Source of the DNA: JBDHZU01 sp039812085
Lineage (GTDB): Bacteria; Actinomycetota; Actinomycetes; S36-B12; UBA10799
Reading direction: 5' to 3'
Assembly: GCA_039812085.1 (NCBI GenBank)
Contig: JBDHZU010000013.1
Location: 1 to 26,039, forward strand
Length of the DNA stretch: 26,039 nt
Position 1 is the first letter of the stretch. Every line of letters begins with the position of its first letter. Under the pieces are notes generated by a model, which had not been told where the DNA came from, made no database searches, and was given only the letters and a program-made list of their open reading frames with translations. The position numbers and the translations under genes are program-made. This document shows positions 8,831 through 16,519 of the stretch, one piece after another.

Positions 8831-8867
8831 GTCTTGACGCTAGTGTCAAGTTGATACGAGTGTCAAG
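8831..8867 (-). promoter_or_regulatory. Leaderless operon promoter with two tandem palindromic operators
   Basis: Reading the minus strand, TTGACA (8866-8861) is followed after 18 bases by TAGCGT (8842-8837), then 6 bases, then the GTG start at 8830. This is a textbook -35/-10 pair giving an mRNA that starts at or next to the start codon. Two 18-bp inverted repeats overlay it: CTTGACGCTAGTGTCAAG at 8833-8850 and GTTGATACGAGTGTCAAG at 8850-8867 (plus strand), sharing 14 of 18 bases with centres 17 bp apart. Repressor bound here would cover -35, spacer and -10. The TetR protein of the same operon is the likely binder (inference). Confidence 0.72.
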
Positions 8868-8969
8868 AACATGGGGTTGTGACATCCCTCGTCACCGAGT
8901 GCAGTCGCCTATCTGCAGAAGTCGATCTCGATCAGCAACGTCCCTGGTTTCCACCTAACGTTTGGCCTC

Positions 8970-10943
8970 ATGCAGTCGCAGCCGCTCCTTGAAGGAACCG
9001 AGGGTCTTCTCTTCGGGATTCTGGTCGTCATCCTGTTTTTCCCTCCCTTCATGGAACGACTGCGCATCCCCGGACTCATCGGTCTGATCCTGGGCGGGTA
9101 CCTATTGGGACCGACCGGCTTCAACCTGGTCGACTCGTCACAACTCAAGGGCTTGGGCTCAATCGGTCTGCTCTACCTGATGTTCTTGGCCGGTCTGGAA
9201 CTCGACTTGGGCCTGTTCTCTCGTAACCGCAACTCAGCCATCCGGTTCGGCCTGCTCACCTTCACCTTCCCGTTTGTGTTGGGCGTGCTTTCCGGAAAGA
9301 TCATCGGCTTGAGCGGCTGGGCACTGCTGCTCATCGGCTCGGTGTGGGCATCACACACCTTGGTCACGTATCCGATCATTCAACGTCACGGATTGATCAG
9401 TAGCCGCAGCGTCGTGGTGTCTGTCGGAGCAACCGTCATTACCGACACCCTCGCCCTGCTGGTGCTGGCAGTCGTATCTAGTGCTTCTGGTGGTGGTAGT
9501 GCCGCCAAGTCCCTGCTCACTCTGGGTGTGGGGCTGGCTTCTTTGTTCATCTTCACCTTGATCCTGCTGCCCCGATTAGCCTCCTTCTGGTTCCGCGGCC
9601 ATGGTCGCGCTCGTGCTAGCCGCTACCTGTTCGTCTTCCTCGCCTTCATTGCCGCAGCACTGCTGGCTGAACTATTCGGACTAGAGGGAATCGTTGGAGC
9701 GTTCTTTGCTGGCCTCGGACTGAATCGTTCAGTGCCGAACGGCAGTCCGCTAATGGAAAAAGTGGAATTCGTCGGGAACTCGTTGTTTATTCCCTTCTTC
9801 CTGATCTCCATTGGCCTTCTCATCGACCCAAAGGTGATCTTTCAGCTACGGACTTTGCAGATTGCTGCCGCATTTGCCGGAGCCGTCATCATCGGTAAAG
9901 CCATTGCAGCATTCATTGGCGGCAGGCTCGGCGGGTTCGCCTGGGCAGAGATTGGCCTGATGTTCAGCCTGACGATCCCGCAGGCGGCAGCGACGTTGGC
10001 AGCCGCTGCCGTGGGTCTGCAACTGGGACTATTCGACACCGTCGTCCTCAACGCAGTGCTCGTCGTCGTGTTGGTCACTCTGCTGGTCGGGTCTGCCGTG
10101 ACCGAACTCTTCAGCCGACGGATCCCTGCGGCCGCACTGACCACTCGCCCCCTGGGTGAATACGTAGTAGTTGGAGTGACTGAACCTGACCAAACCGATG
10201 AACTTGTGCCGTTTGCCTGTGCGTTGGCCCGATCAGATGCGGGAACCGTCAATCCCTTGCACGTGGTGGCCGACGAACTCGCCCCCGACCCTGCTGCCGA
10301 AGAAGTAATGCTTGAGTCAATGGACACAGCAGTGGCAGCTGCTGGTGCCGAAGGTGATGCCGCCATTCGACTGAGTCCCAGCGTCGCCATTGGTCTGCGT
10401 AACGCGGCACTGGAATCACATGCCTCCATGTTGGTAGTAGGTAATCGCAGACGAAATGGCCTCGATGGCTTATTTCGCGATCGCGCCGTCGAAGACATCG
10501 TGGGCGCTAGCCCGGTTCCGGTCGTGGTTTTGGTTGAACCTCCTCGCGTCCATCGCATCGTGGTGCCCGTCAATGACGAACTGGCGGCACCCAACGCTCG
10601 CGCCAATCGGGAACTCCTGTCTGAGCTGGTGTTGCGATTGCGCGGACAGTGGCATTGCTCGGTCTTGACGGTGACCACGGAGTCTTTCTCCGACGACGAT
10701 CTGGCGGGCCTGTCTGACACCAAGGTTCACCACGTCAAACAGGAGCCGACCACGTGGTTGCGCGACCATCTCGAGCCCGGAGACCTCATTGTGAGTGTGT
10801 CGGGAAACGGCATCGCGGTGATCGACTCGGTCTACAACCGGTTGGCTCAGGCGGAAGGCATCGGGCTGGCCATCGTGGCTGGCGCGGGCCAGGCAGGAAC
10901 TGGCTTCTCTCCACAAGTTCCCACTGTGTTCGTCGAAGACTGA
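8970..10943 (+). CDS. Cation/proton antiporter (CPA2, Na+/H+ exchanger domain) with Usp-like C-terminal region
   Basis: A 657-residue membrane protein. The first ~390 residues are almost continuously hydrophobic (about 12 membrane segments) and match the Na+/H+ exchanger fold of the KefB/CPA2 group: FPPFMERLRIPGLIGLILGGYLLGP, YLMFLAGLELDL, LEGIVGAFFAGLGLNRSVP. It should exchange monovalent cations for protons across the cytoplasmic membrane. After residue ~395 there is no TrkA-N/RCK domain; instead two alpha/beta regions resemble universal stress proteins, with ASMLVVGNRRRNGLDGLF and VEDIVGASPVPVVVLVE. No clear ribosome site precedes the ATG; a TAACGT hexamer lies 8 nt before it. It diverges from the catabolic operon, sharing a 139-bp gap. 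Ion specificity cannot be read from sequence. Confidence 0.87.
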   Translation: MQSQPLLEGTEGLLFGILVVILFFPPFMERLRIPGLIGLILGGYLLGPTGFNLVDSSQLKGLGSIGLLYLMFLAGLELDLGLFSRNRNSAIRFGLLTFTFPFVLGVLSGKIIGLSGWALLLIGSVWASHTLVTYPIIQRHGLISSRSVVVSVGATVITDTLALLVLAVVSSASGGGSAAKSLLTLGVGLASLFIFTLILLPRLASFWFRGHGRARASRYLFVFLAFIAAALLAELFGLEGIVGAFFAGLGLNRSVPNGSPLMEKVEFVGNSLFIPFFLISIGLLIDPKVIFQLRTLQIAAAFAGAVIIGKAIAAFIGGRLGGFAWAEIGLMFSLTIPQAAATLAAAAVGLQLGLFDTVVLNAVLVVVLVTLLVGSAVTELFSRRIPAAALTTRPLGEYVVVGVTEPDQTDELVPFACALARSDAGTVNPLHVVADELAPDPAAEEVMLESMDTAVAAAGAEGDAAIRLSPSVAIGLRNAALESHASMLVVGNRRRNGLDGLFRDRAVEDIVGASPVPVVVLVEPPRVHRIVVPVNDELAAPNARANRELLSELVLRLRGQWHCSVLTVTTESFSDDDLAGLSDTKVHHVKQEPTTWLRDHLEPGDLIVSVSGNGIAVIDSVYNRLAQAEGIGLAIVAGAGQAGTGFSPQVPTVFVED

Positions 10944-11011
10944 TCGCACTCGGCCTGCGGCTATCGACACCGCCTGTTTGGTGCGTTGTCCCTATGCGGG
11001 AAACTCGTTGA

Positions 11012-12502
11012 GTGGCAACGGATTCCGACTCTCGACGCACTGAGGTAGATGTCCTCATTGTGGGTGGGGGGATCTCTGGCATTGGGACTGCCTGGCGATT
11101 GCAGGAGAAGTGTCCCGAACTCAGTTTTGCGATTGTGGAATCCCGGCAACGCCTCGGCGGCACCTGGGATCTGTTTCGTTACCCAGGCGTGCGTTCCGAT
11201 TCGGACATGTTCACCTTCAGCTATCCCTTCCGGCCGTGGCAAGGAGAACGGTTACAGGCGCAAGGACAAGCAATCCAGGACTACATCGAGGAGACCGCCG
11301 AACAAGCTGATCTCGGTGACCGGATTGACTTCGAGACCACTGTGATTGGGGCCGAATGGTCCAGTCGTGACGCCCGCTGGACAGTCCACACCGTGGCAGG
11401 TACCGAACGGGAACCCGCGACCTATCACTGTCGGGTGTTGTCGATCTGCACGGGCTACTTCAATTACGAACACGGCTACGAACCACAGTTCGATGGTGCT
11501 GATGACTTCTCCGGCGTGATCGTGCACCCACAGCATTGGCCCACTGATCTGGATTACACCGGCAAGCGCATCGCCGTGATCGGTTCAGGAGCAACAGCAG
11601 TCACCTTGGTTCCTGCCCTAGCGACCACAGCCGAACACGTCACGATGATTCAACGGTCACCGTCGTACATCGTGGATCGCCCGGCCACTGATCCCGTCGC
11701 AAGGGTTGCCCGCACAGTGCTGCCAGAGTCCGCCGCACACCAATTGCTGCGCATCAAGAACGTGGCCGTCTCCCAGGGTTTCTACCGCCTGGCTCGTCAC
11801 CGGCCAGAACTGACCAAAAGCCTGCTGCGCAAAGGACTGCAACGACATCTGAGTGATGAACAGATCGACACTGACTTCACTCCGTCCTACAACCCGTGGG
11901 ATCAACGTCTCTGTGTGGCACCAGACGGGGATTTCTTCGACGCATTGACGTCCGGCACTGCCAGTGTCGAGACCGGATCGATCAAAACATTCACCTCAGA
12001 CGGCATCCAGCTCTCCACTGGAGAACACATCGAGGCAGACATCATCGTCACCGCAACCGGGCTGGATCTGAGCGTGCTCGGTGGCATCACCTTCACTGTG
12101 GATGACGAACCTGTCTCGTTGGGACGTCAATTTGTCTGGCAGGGAGCAATGGTCAGTGGACTTCCCAATCTGGTCTTCACCGTTGGTTACGCCAATGCCA
12201 GTTGGACCTTGCGCGCCGATCTCATTGCCCAGTTCACCTGTCGACTGCTGCAGTGGATGACCGCTCAGAGCATTGCTTCCGTCATGCCTGAAGCACCCCA
12301 CGACGTGCAGAGATTGCCCTTGCTCAATCTGACTGCCGGATACCTCTTACGTTCTCGTGGAATGCCGATGGCCGGTGACAGCGGACCGTGGCGACCCTCA
12401 ACCAGTTATCTGTCCGACTTGCTGCGTCGTCGTCAACTCGACTTCACCGAACAGACTCGAATCGTGCGTCTTACCAAGGACTCCGATGTAGGCGCGGCAT
12501 GA
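11012..12502 (+). CDS. EthA-like FAD/NADPH Baeyer-Villiger monooxygenase
   Basis: A flavin monooxygenase of 496 residues. An N-terminal FAD-binding Rossmann motif (GGGISG, 18-23), the Baeyer-Villiger fingerprint FSGVIVHPQHWP (166-177, FxGxxxHxxxWP) and a second Rossmann motif for NADPH (GSGATA, 191-196) are all present in order. Segments such as GGTWDLFRYPGVRSDSDM, YNPWDQRLC and VGYANASWTL closely resemble mycobacterial EthA, which oxidises ketones to esters and activates thioamide prodrugs. It starts with GTG at 11012, after a weak GGGAA site. No EthR-like regulator gene lies next to it. The MoeA-like gene begins 7 bases after the stop, so the two are probably cotranscribed. The natural substrate is unknown. 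Confidence 0.92.
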   Translation: MATDSDSRRTEVDVLIVGGGISGIGTAWRLQEKCPELSFAIVESRQRLGGTWDLFRYPGVRSDSDMFTFSYPFRPWQGERLQAQGQAIQDYIEETAEQADLGDRIDFETTVIGAEWSSRDARWTVHTVAGTEREPATYHCRVLSICTGYFNYEHGYEPQFDGADDFSGVIVHPQHWPTDLDYTGKRIAVIGSGATAVTLVPALATTAEHVTMIQRSPSYIVDRPATDPVARVARTVLPESAAHQLLRIKNVAVSQGFYRLARHRPELTKSLLRKGLQRHLSDEQIDTDFTPSYNPWDQRLCVAPDGDFFDALTSGTASVETGSIKTFTSDGIQLSTGEHIEADIIVTATGLDLSVLGGITFTVDDEPVSLGRQFVWQGAMVSGLPNLVFTVGYANASWTLRADLIAQFTCRLLQWMTAQSIASVMPEAPHDVQRLPLLNLTAGYLLRSRGMPMAGDSGPWRPSTSYLSDLLRRRQLDFTEQTRIVRLTKDSDVGAA

Positions 12503-12509
12503 TGTCGCG

Positions 12510-13721
12510 ATGACCGACGACGTATTGAGCTGGAGTCAAGCGCGTGCCCGCGTCCAGCATTTCCGTCGGCAACTCGACCCGGTGTGGGCATCGCCAGACG
12601 ACAGTGTGGGTGCCGTACTTGCGATGCCGCTGGTTGCCCTCACGGACCTTCCGGCTTACGACACTGCGACCGTCGATGGCTGGGCTGTCTCGGGTCCAGG
12701 TCCGTGGCGGATTCGTCCACCGCGTGCCCGTGACATCTTTGCTGGACTGACGTACTACGAAGCCAGCGACCACACCTTGCTGCGGGACGGACAAGCTGCT
12801 CCGGTCACGGCAGGAGAGTCATTAGGCGACGGGGTAACAGGGGTGGTGTCTCACCGGGTCGCCGTCGTGGAAGACACCTTGCTGCGCACCACATCGGATG
12901 GCCGGAATGGTGCCAACTACTGCCCGCCCGGATCAGGTGTGCGTCCGCGCGGTACTGACGCAGGCGCTGGTTCTCAACTACTGCCCGCTGGCCAGACAGT
13001 AACCCCCGCTGTGGCAGCTCTGGCTGCGGTCGCTGGGCACGATGTCATCAACGTTCGTCCGATGCCACAAGTCGCAGTAGTGCGTATCGGTGCCGGCGTA
13101 CTCGACATGGGGGTGGCTCGATCCGGATTCGGTCGCGATCCTGTCACGCCAGCATTGCCGGGATGGATCGGTGGAATCAACGGGCGAGCGCAACCCGCCC
13201 GAATCGTCACCGAGGGAGACGCGGAGTTGGTCGCCGTCATTGACGACCTGATTGCCGACATGGTGGTCACTTGTGGGCAAGACTCCGATGAGGCAATCCG
13301 TCGCGTACTGCACGGGATGCACGCACAGGTACTGGTGGATTCGGTGGCGTGCTCGCCTGGTTCGTCTATGTTGCTCGCTCAACTGCCAGACGGTCGTGCC
13401 TTGGTTCATGTGGGAGACACCCCGATGAATGCCATCGCTGCCTTGTCGACCTTGGCGGCACCCATCATTAGCGCGTTGACCGGTCTACCTGACCCGCAAC
13501 TTCAAGGTCGAATGGAAGAGGCCGTCGTCGGTGATCGGCGGCGGACCACCCTGATGCCCATGTCGTTTTCCAACGTCCGAAACAACGGTGTGGTGCTGTG
13601 TCGTCCAGGTGGACCGTCAGGTCTGTTCGCCCTATCGGTCGCCGACTGCCTGGCAGTCATCCCGCCAGAGGGACGCCGCACAAACGAGGCTGTCACTTTG
13701 CTCCCACTGCGCCATAGCTAG
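12510..13721 (+). CDS. Divergent MoeA-like molybdopterin-binding protein
   Basis: A 403-residue protein. The N-terminal part resembles MoeA, which inserts molybdate into molybdopterin: DLPAYDTATVDGWAV (46-60) corresponds to the MoeA DLPPFDNSAMDGYAV region. The central MogA-like domain is recognisable in layout but the usual active-site motifs have changed: RIGAGVLDMG stands where MoeA has its TGDEL segment, VVTCGQDSDEAI where MoeA has S.GGxSxGxxD, and HVGDTPMNAIAAL where it has GLPGNPVSA. It is probably a paralogue with altered or lost molybdenum-transferase activity rather than the housekeeping MoeA. It lies 7 bases after the monooxygenase gene, with no other molybdenum-cofactor gene in the window. 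Family assignment moderate, function uncertain. Confidence 0.72.
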   Translation: MTDDVLSWSQARARVQHFRRQLDPVWASPDDSVGAVLAMPLVALTDLPAYDTATVDGWAVSGPGPWRIRPPRARDIFAGLTYYEASDHTLLRDGQAAPVTAGESLGDGVTGVVSHRVAVVEDTLLRTTSDGRNGANYCPPGSGVRPRGTDAGAGSQLLPAGQTVTPAVAALAAVAGHDVINVRPMPQVAVVRIGAGVLDMGVARSGFGRDPVTPALPGWIGGINGRAQPARIVTEGDAELVAVIDDLIADMVVTCGQDSDEAIRRVLHGMHAQVLVDSVACSPGSSMLLAQLPDGRALVHVGDTPMNAIAALSTLAAPIISALTGLPDPQLQGRMEEAVVGDRRRTTLMPMSFSNVRNNGVVLCRPGGPSGLFALSVADCLAVIPPEGRRTNEAVTLLPLRHS

Positions 13722-13786
13722 TTGCGCAGGGCGACGGCTGCCGCTGAGGAGGAACCGGACGCGGCACTCGCCCTAGGGTGGCGAAC

Positions 13787-14860
13787 GTGAGTCAGATGAC
13801 AGCAAACGCCAGCGCGGGCCTGCAGGCACCTCGCCAAGGTCGTGTGTCGTCGGTTCTGTTTCCGACCAAACCTCCAGGTCCATTGCGGATCTTGGCTGTA
13901 CGCGGCGGAATCGCATTGGCGTGCTTGGTCATCACCACCGCGATTGTCTGGTTCGGGCGGGCCGGTTACTCAGACTCGCAATCTCCGACCGGCCATCCGA
14001 CCAGCGTGCTCAATGCGTTCTACTTCGCCACCGTCACGCTGTCGACAACCGGTTACGGCGATGTGGTTCCGTCGTCGGACTGGGCGCGTTTCTGGTCAGC
14101 GGTCATCATCACGCCACTTCGTCTCATCTTCCTGATCGTGCTGGTTGGTAGCACCCTGGAAGTGCTGACTCGTCGAACCCGCGCCGAATGGCGCGAACAA
14201 CGTTGGAGGAAGACAGTGCGCGATCACACCGTCATCATCGGATACGGAGTTAAAGGTCGATCTGCTGTTCGAGCGCTCATCGACAACGGTGGAGACCCAC
14301 GCCAGATCGTCGTCGTCAGCACGGATGCCGATGCGGTGGAGTCGGCATCCGCGATCGGCTGTGTGGGCCTGGTGGGCAATGCTCGCCGCGACGACATCCT
14401 GATGCGAGCAGGCATCGACCGAGCTCGGCGAATCGTGATCGCTCCGGATACCGACGACACCTCAGTCTTGGTCACGTTGAATGCTCGACGTTTGTCTCCG
14501 AACGCATCCATCGTGTCGGCTGCGCGGGAGGCCGCGCATGTGAATGTGCTGCGTCAGTCGGGCGCAGACTCGGTGATCACCACGGCAGAAGCCGCCGGAC
14601 GACTGATGGGCATCTCGCTCATCTCGCCTGTGGCCGGTCACATCATGGAAGATCTGCTTGAACCTGGTCGTGGACTGGAAGTTCGTGAGCGCGAGGTTTC
14701 TCCGGATGAATTAGGGCGACCCGTCGGGTCTATCGCTGATACCGGAGAAATCGTGTTGGCGGTTGTCCGGGACGACGAGGTTTTGCGATTTGACCAATGT
14801 GGTCACATCGAATTGAGTGCGGGCGATCGAGTTGTGGTCATCAACCACAACGATGAGTGA
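13787..14860 (+). CDS. Two-TM potassium channel with RCK (TrkA-N/TrkA-C) domains
   Basis: A 357-residue K+ channel subunit. The first membrane helix (IALACLVITTAIVWFG) is followed by a pore loop with the selectivity filter TTGYGD (87-92) and the second helix (AVIITPLRLIFLIVLVGSTL). A cytosolic RCK-N domain begins with HTVIIGYGVKGRSAVRAL (nucleotide-binding GxGxxG variant), with EVREREVSPDELGRPVG onward forming an RCK-C domain. Such channels are gated by ligands bound to the RCK ring. Possible starts are GTG 13778, GTG 13787 and ATG 13796. I chose 13787 because AGGGTGG sits 5 nt before it, and a TAGGGT hexamer 7 nt before it would equally suit a leaderless transcript. Confidence 0.9.
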   Translation: MSQMTANASAGLQAPRQGRVSSVLFPTKPPGPLRILAVRGGIALACLVITTAIVWFGRAGYSDSQSPTGHPTSVLNAFYFATVTLSTTGYGDVVPSSDWARFWSAVIITPLRLIFLIVLVGSTLEVLTRRTRAEWREQRWRKTVRDHTVIIGYGVKGRSAVRALIDNGGDPRQIVVVSTDADAVESASAIGCVGLVGNARRDDILMRAGIDRARRIVIAPDTDDTSVLVTLNARRLSPNASIVSAAREAAHVNVLRQSGADSVITTAEAAGRLMGISLISPVAGHIMEDLLEPGRGLEVREREVSPDELGRPVGSIADTGEIVLAVVRDDEVLRFDQCGHIELSAGDRVVVINHNDE

Positions 14861-14898
14861 TCACCTGCATGACAGGGTGAAGAGGAAGTGGGCAGCCG

Positions 14899-15885
14899 GT
14901 GTACGCCGTCATCGCAACCGAACCGGGTGAAGCCGATGTCTTGCAGTGGCAAGAAGTCCCTGACCCGGTGGTTGGTCCCGAAGAAATCCTGATCGATGTC
15001 ACGGCCACATCAGTGAACCGGGCCGACTTATTGCAGCGACGGGGCTTCTATCCACCACCGCCTGGGACCAGCGACATCATCGGACTGGAATGTTCAGGAA
15101 CTATTCGCACGATTGGTTCTGACGTAACCAACAGTCGGTTCTCAGTGGGCGACGAAGTATGCGCTTTGCTGTCCGGCGGAGGTTATGCCGAGCAAGTCAG
15201 CGTCCCTGCTGGGCAAGTCATGCACCGGCCGTCATCCGTTGACCTGGTGACGGCGGCCAGCCTTCCTGAGATCGCAGCGACCGTCTGGTCGAACCTACGC
15301 GGCGTTGCCCGCATGCATGCAGGGGACGTTGTCGTTATTCACGGCGGAGCGGGCGGAATCGGATCTCATGCCATTCAAGTCGCCAAGGCAATGGGCGCAA
15401 TCGTTGTCGTGACTGCGGGAAGCCCGGAGAAGCTCGACCGATGCCGGGCACTTGGTGCGGATGTCGCCATCAACTACCGCACGGAGAACTTCACCGAAGC
15501 CGTTATGGCAATCACTCATGACTATGGCGCCGACATCGTGCTGGACAACATGGGAGCCAAGTACCTGCAGCCCAACGTGGATGCGCTGGCGGCCGACGGA
15601 CGAATCGTTGTCATCGGTCTACAAGGCGGCGTGAAAGGGGAACTCGACCTCGCACAGCTACTGAGCAAGCGGGGGACGATCCACGCAACCTCTCTGCGAG
15701 CTCGGCCGGAGCGGGAGAAGGCGCAGATCTGCGGGGAACTAGAGGTGACGGTATGGCCGATGCTGGACAACGGCCAGGTTGTTCCGGTCATCGACTCCGT
15801 GATGCCGATTACCGACGTTGTGGCTGCGCATCAACGCATGGAAGCCGGGCAGAACGTCGGCAAGATCGTGCTCACGATGCCGTGA
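14899..15885 (+). CDS. NAD(P)H quinone oxidoreductase, PIG3 family (zinc-free MDR)
   Basis: A medium-chain dehydrogenase/reductase of 328 residues, expected to reduce quinones with NADPH. The N-terminal block NRADLLQRRGFYPPPPG is characteristic of the PIG3/TP53I3 quinone oxidoreductase group. The nucleotide-binding motif lies in VVIHGGAGGIGSHAIQVAKAMGA, and GSPEKLDRCRALGADVAINYR follows. The Cys/His zinc ligands of true alcohol dehydrogenases are absent. The GTG start is preceded by GAGGAAG at about 10 nt. It follows the K+ channel gene by 38 bases and may share its transcript. The physiological substrate is not evident; oxidative-stress or quinone detoxification is the usual inference. Confidence 0.9.
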   Translation: MYAVIATEPGEADVLQWQEVPDPVVGPEEILIDVTATSVNRADLLQRRGFYPPPPGTSDIIGLECSGTIRTIGSDVTNSRFSVGDEVCALLSGGGYAEQVSVPAGQVMHRPSSVDLVTAASLPEIAATVWSNLRGVARMHAGDVVVIHGGAGGIGSHAIQVAKAMGAIVVVTAGSPEKLDRCRALGADVAINYRTENFTEAVMAITHDYGADIVLDNMGAKYLQPNVDALAADGRIVVIGLQGGVKGELDLAQLLSKRGTIHATSLRARPEREKAQICGELEVTVWPMLDNGQVVPVIDSVMPITDVVAAHQRMEAGQNVGKIVLTMP

Positions 15886-15935
15886 TTCGGCAAACCGGTT
15901 CGGCGCAATCCCGCGTTCGGTGAGAGAATCGAACG

Positions 15936-16487
15936 GTGAGCATGTCGCACGACTCCCAACCCATTGACCACGGTGGTCCCGCTGGGCATCCCGTGCTGGG
16001 ATCAGCCGCAAATATCGACCCCGAATCCATTGGTCAGGAACTCACGCCAGGAAATGTCGAGGAGTTCCGCGCTGTTTCCGATCTGGTCGAACAACCGGCG
16101 AAGGTCATGCGCATCGGCACCATGATCAAGCAACTGCTGGAGGAAGTCCGCTCGGCTCCGTTAGATGAGGCGGGACGCGCCCGCTTAACTGAGATCCACG
16201 CCCGGTCCATCGCTGAACTGAAAGAGGGACTGGCTGTCGAACTTGGCGAGGAACTCGACCGACTGAGTTTGCCGTTCGCGCAAGGATCGACTCCGAGCGA
16301 GAGCGAACTGCGCATCGCCCAAGCCCAATTGGTCGGCTGGTTAGAAGGTCTCTTCCACGGCATCCAGACCGCGCTATTCGCCAGCCAAATGGCAGCCCGC
16401 GCGCAATTCGAAGAGATGCGGCGCATCAACGCAATCGCGCCCGGCGACGACGATCAACCAAGCAACGGCCACGGGCCATACCTCTAG
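15936..16487 (+). CDS. bpa: Bacterial proteasome activator Bpa/PafE family (DUF2587)
   Basis: A 183-residue protein matching the Bpa (PafE, Rv3780) family, whose dodecameric ring opens the 20S proteasome gate without ATP and promotes degradation of unfolded proteins such as HspR. The conserved helical core is clear: VEQPAKVMRIGTMIKQLLEE, then ARLTEIHARSIAELKEGL, then ELGEELDRLSLPF, with QAQLVGWLEGLFHGIQTAL further on. The C-terminus ends in GPYL, corresponding to the GQYL tail that docks into the proteasome alpha ring. Starts GTG 15936 and ATG 15942 are both possible. It sits 32 bases before serS. The homologue implies that a 20S proteasome is encoded elsewhere in this genome. Confidence 0.92.
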   Translation: MSMSHDSQPIDHGGPAGHPVLGSAANIDPESIGQELTPGNVEEFRAVSDLVEQPAKVMRIGTMIKQLLEEVRSAPLDEAGRARLTEIHARSIAELKEGLAVELGEELDRLSLPFAQGSTPSESELRIAQAQLVGWLEGLFHGIQTALFASQMAARAQFEEMRRINAIAPGDDDQPSNGHGPYL

Positions 16488-16519
16488 ACCTTCCCTCCCA
16501 ACCAGCCAAAGGAAACCGA

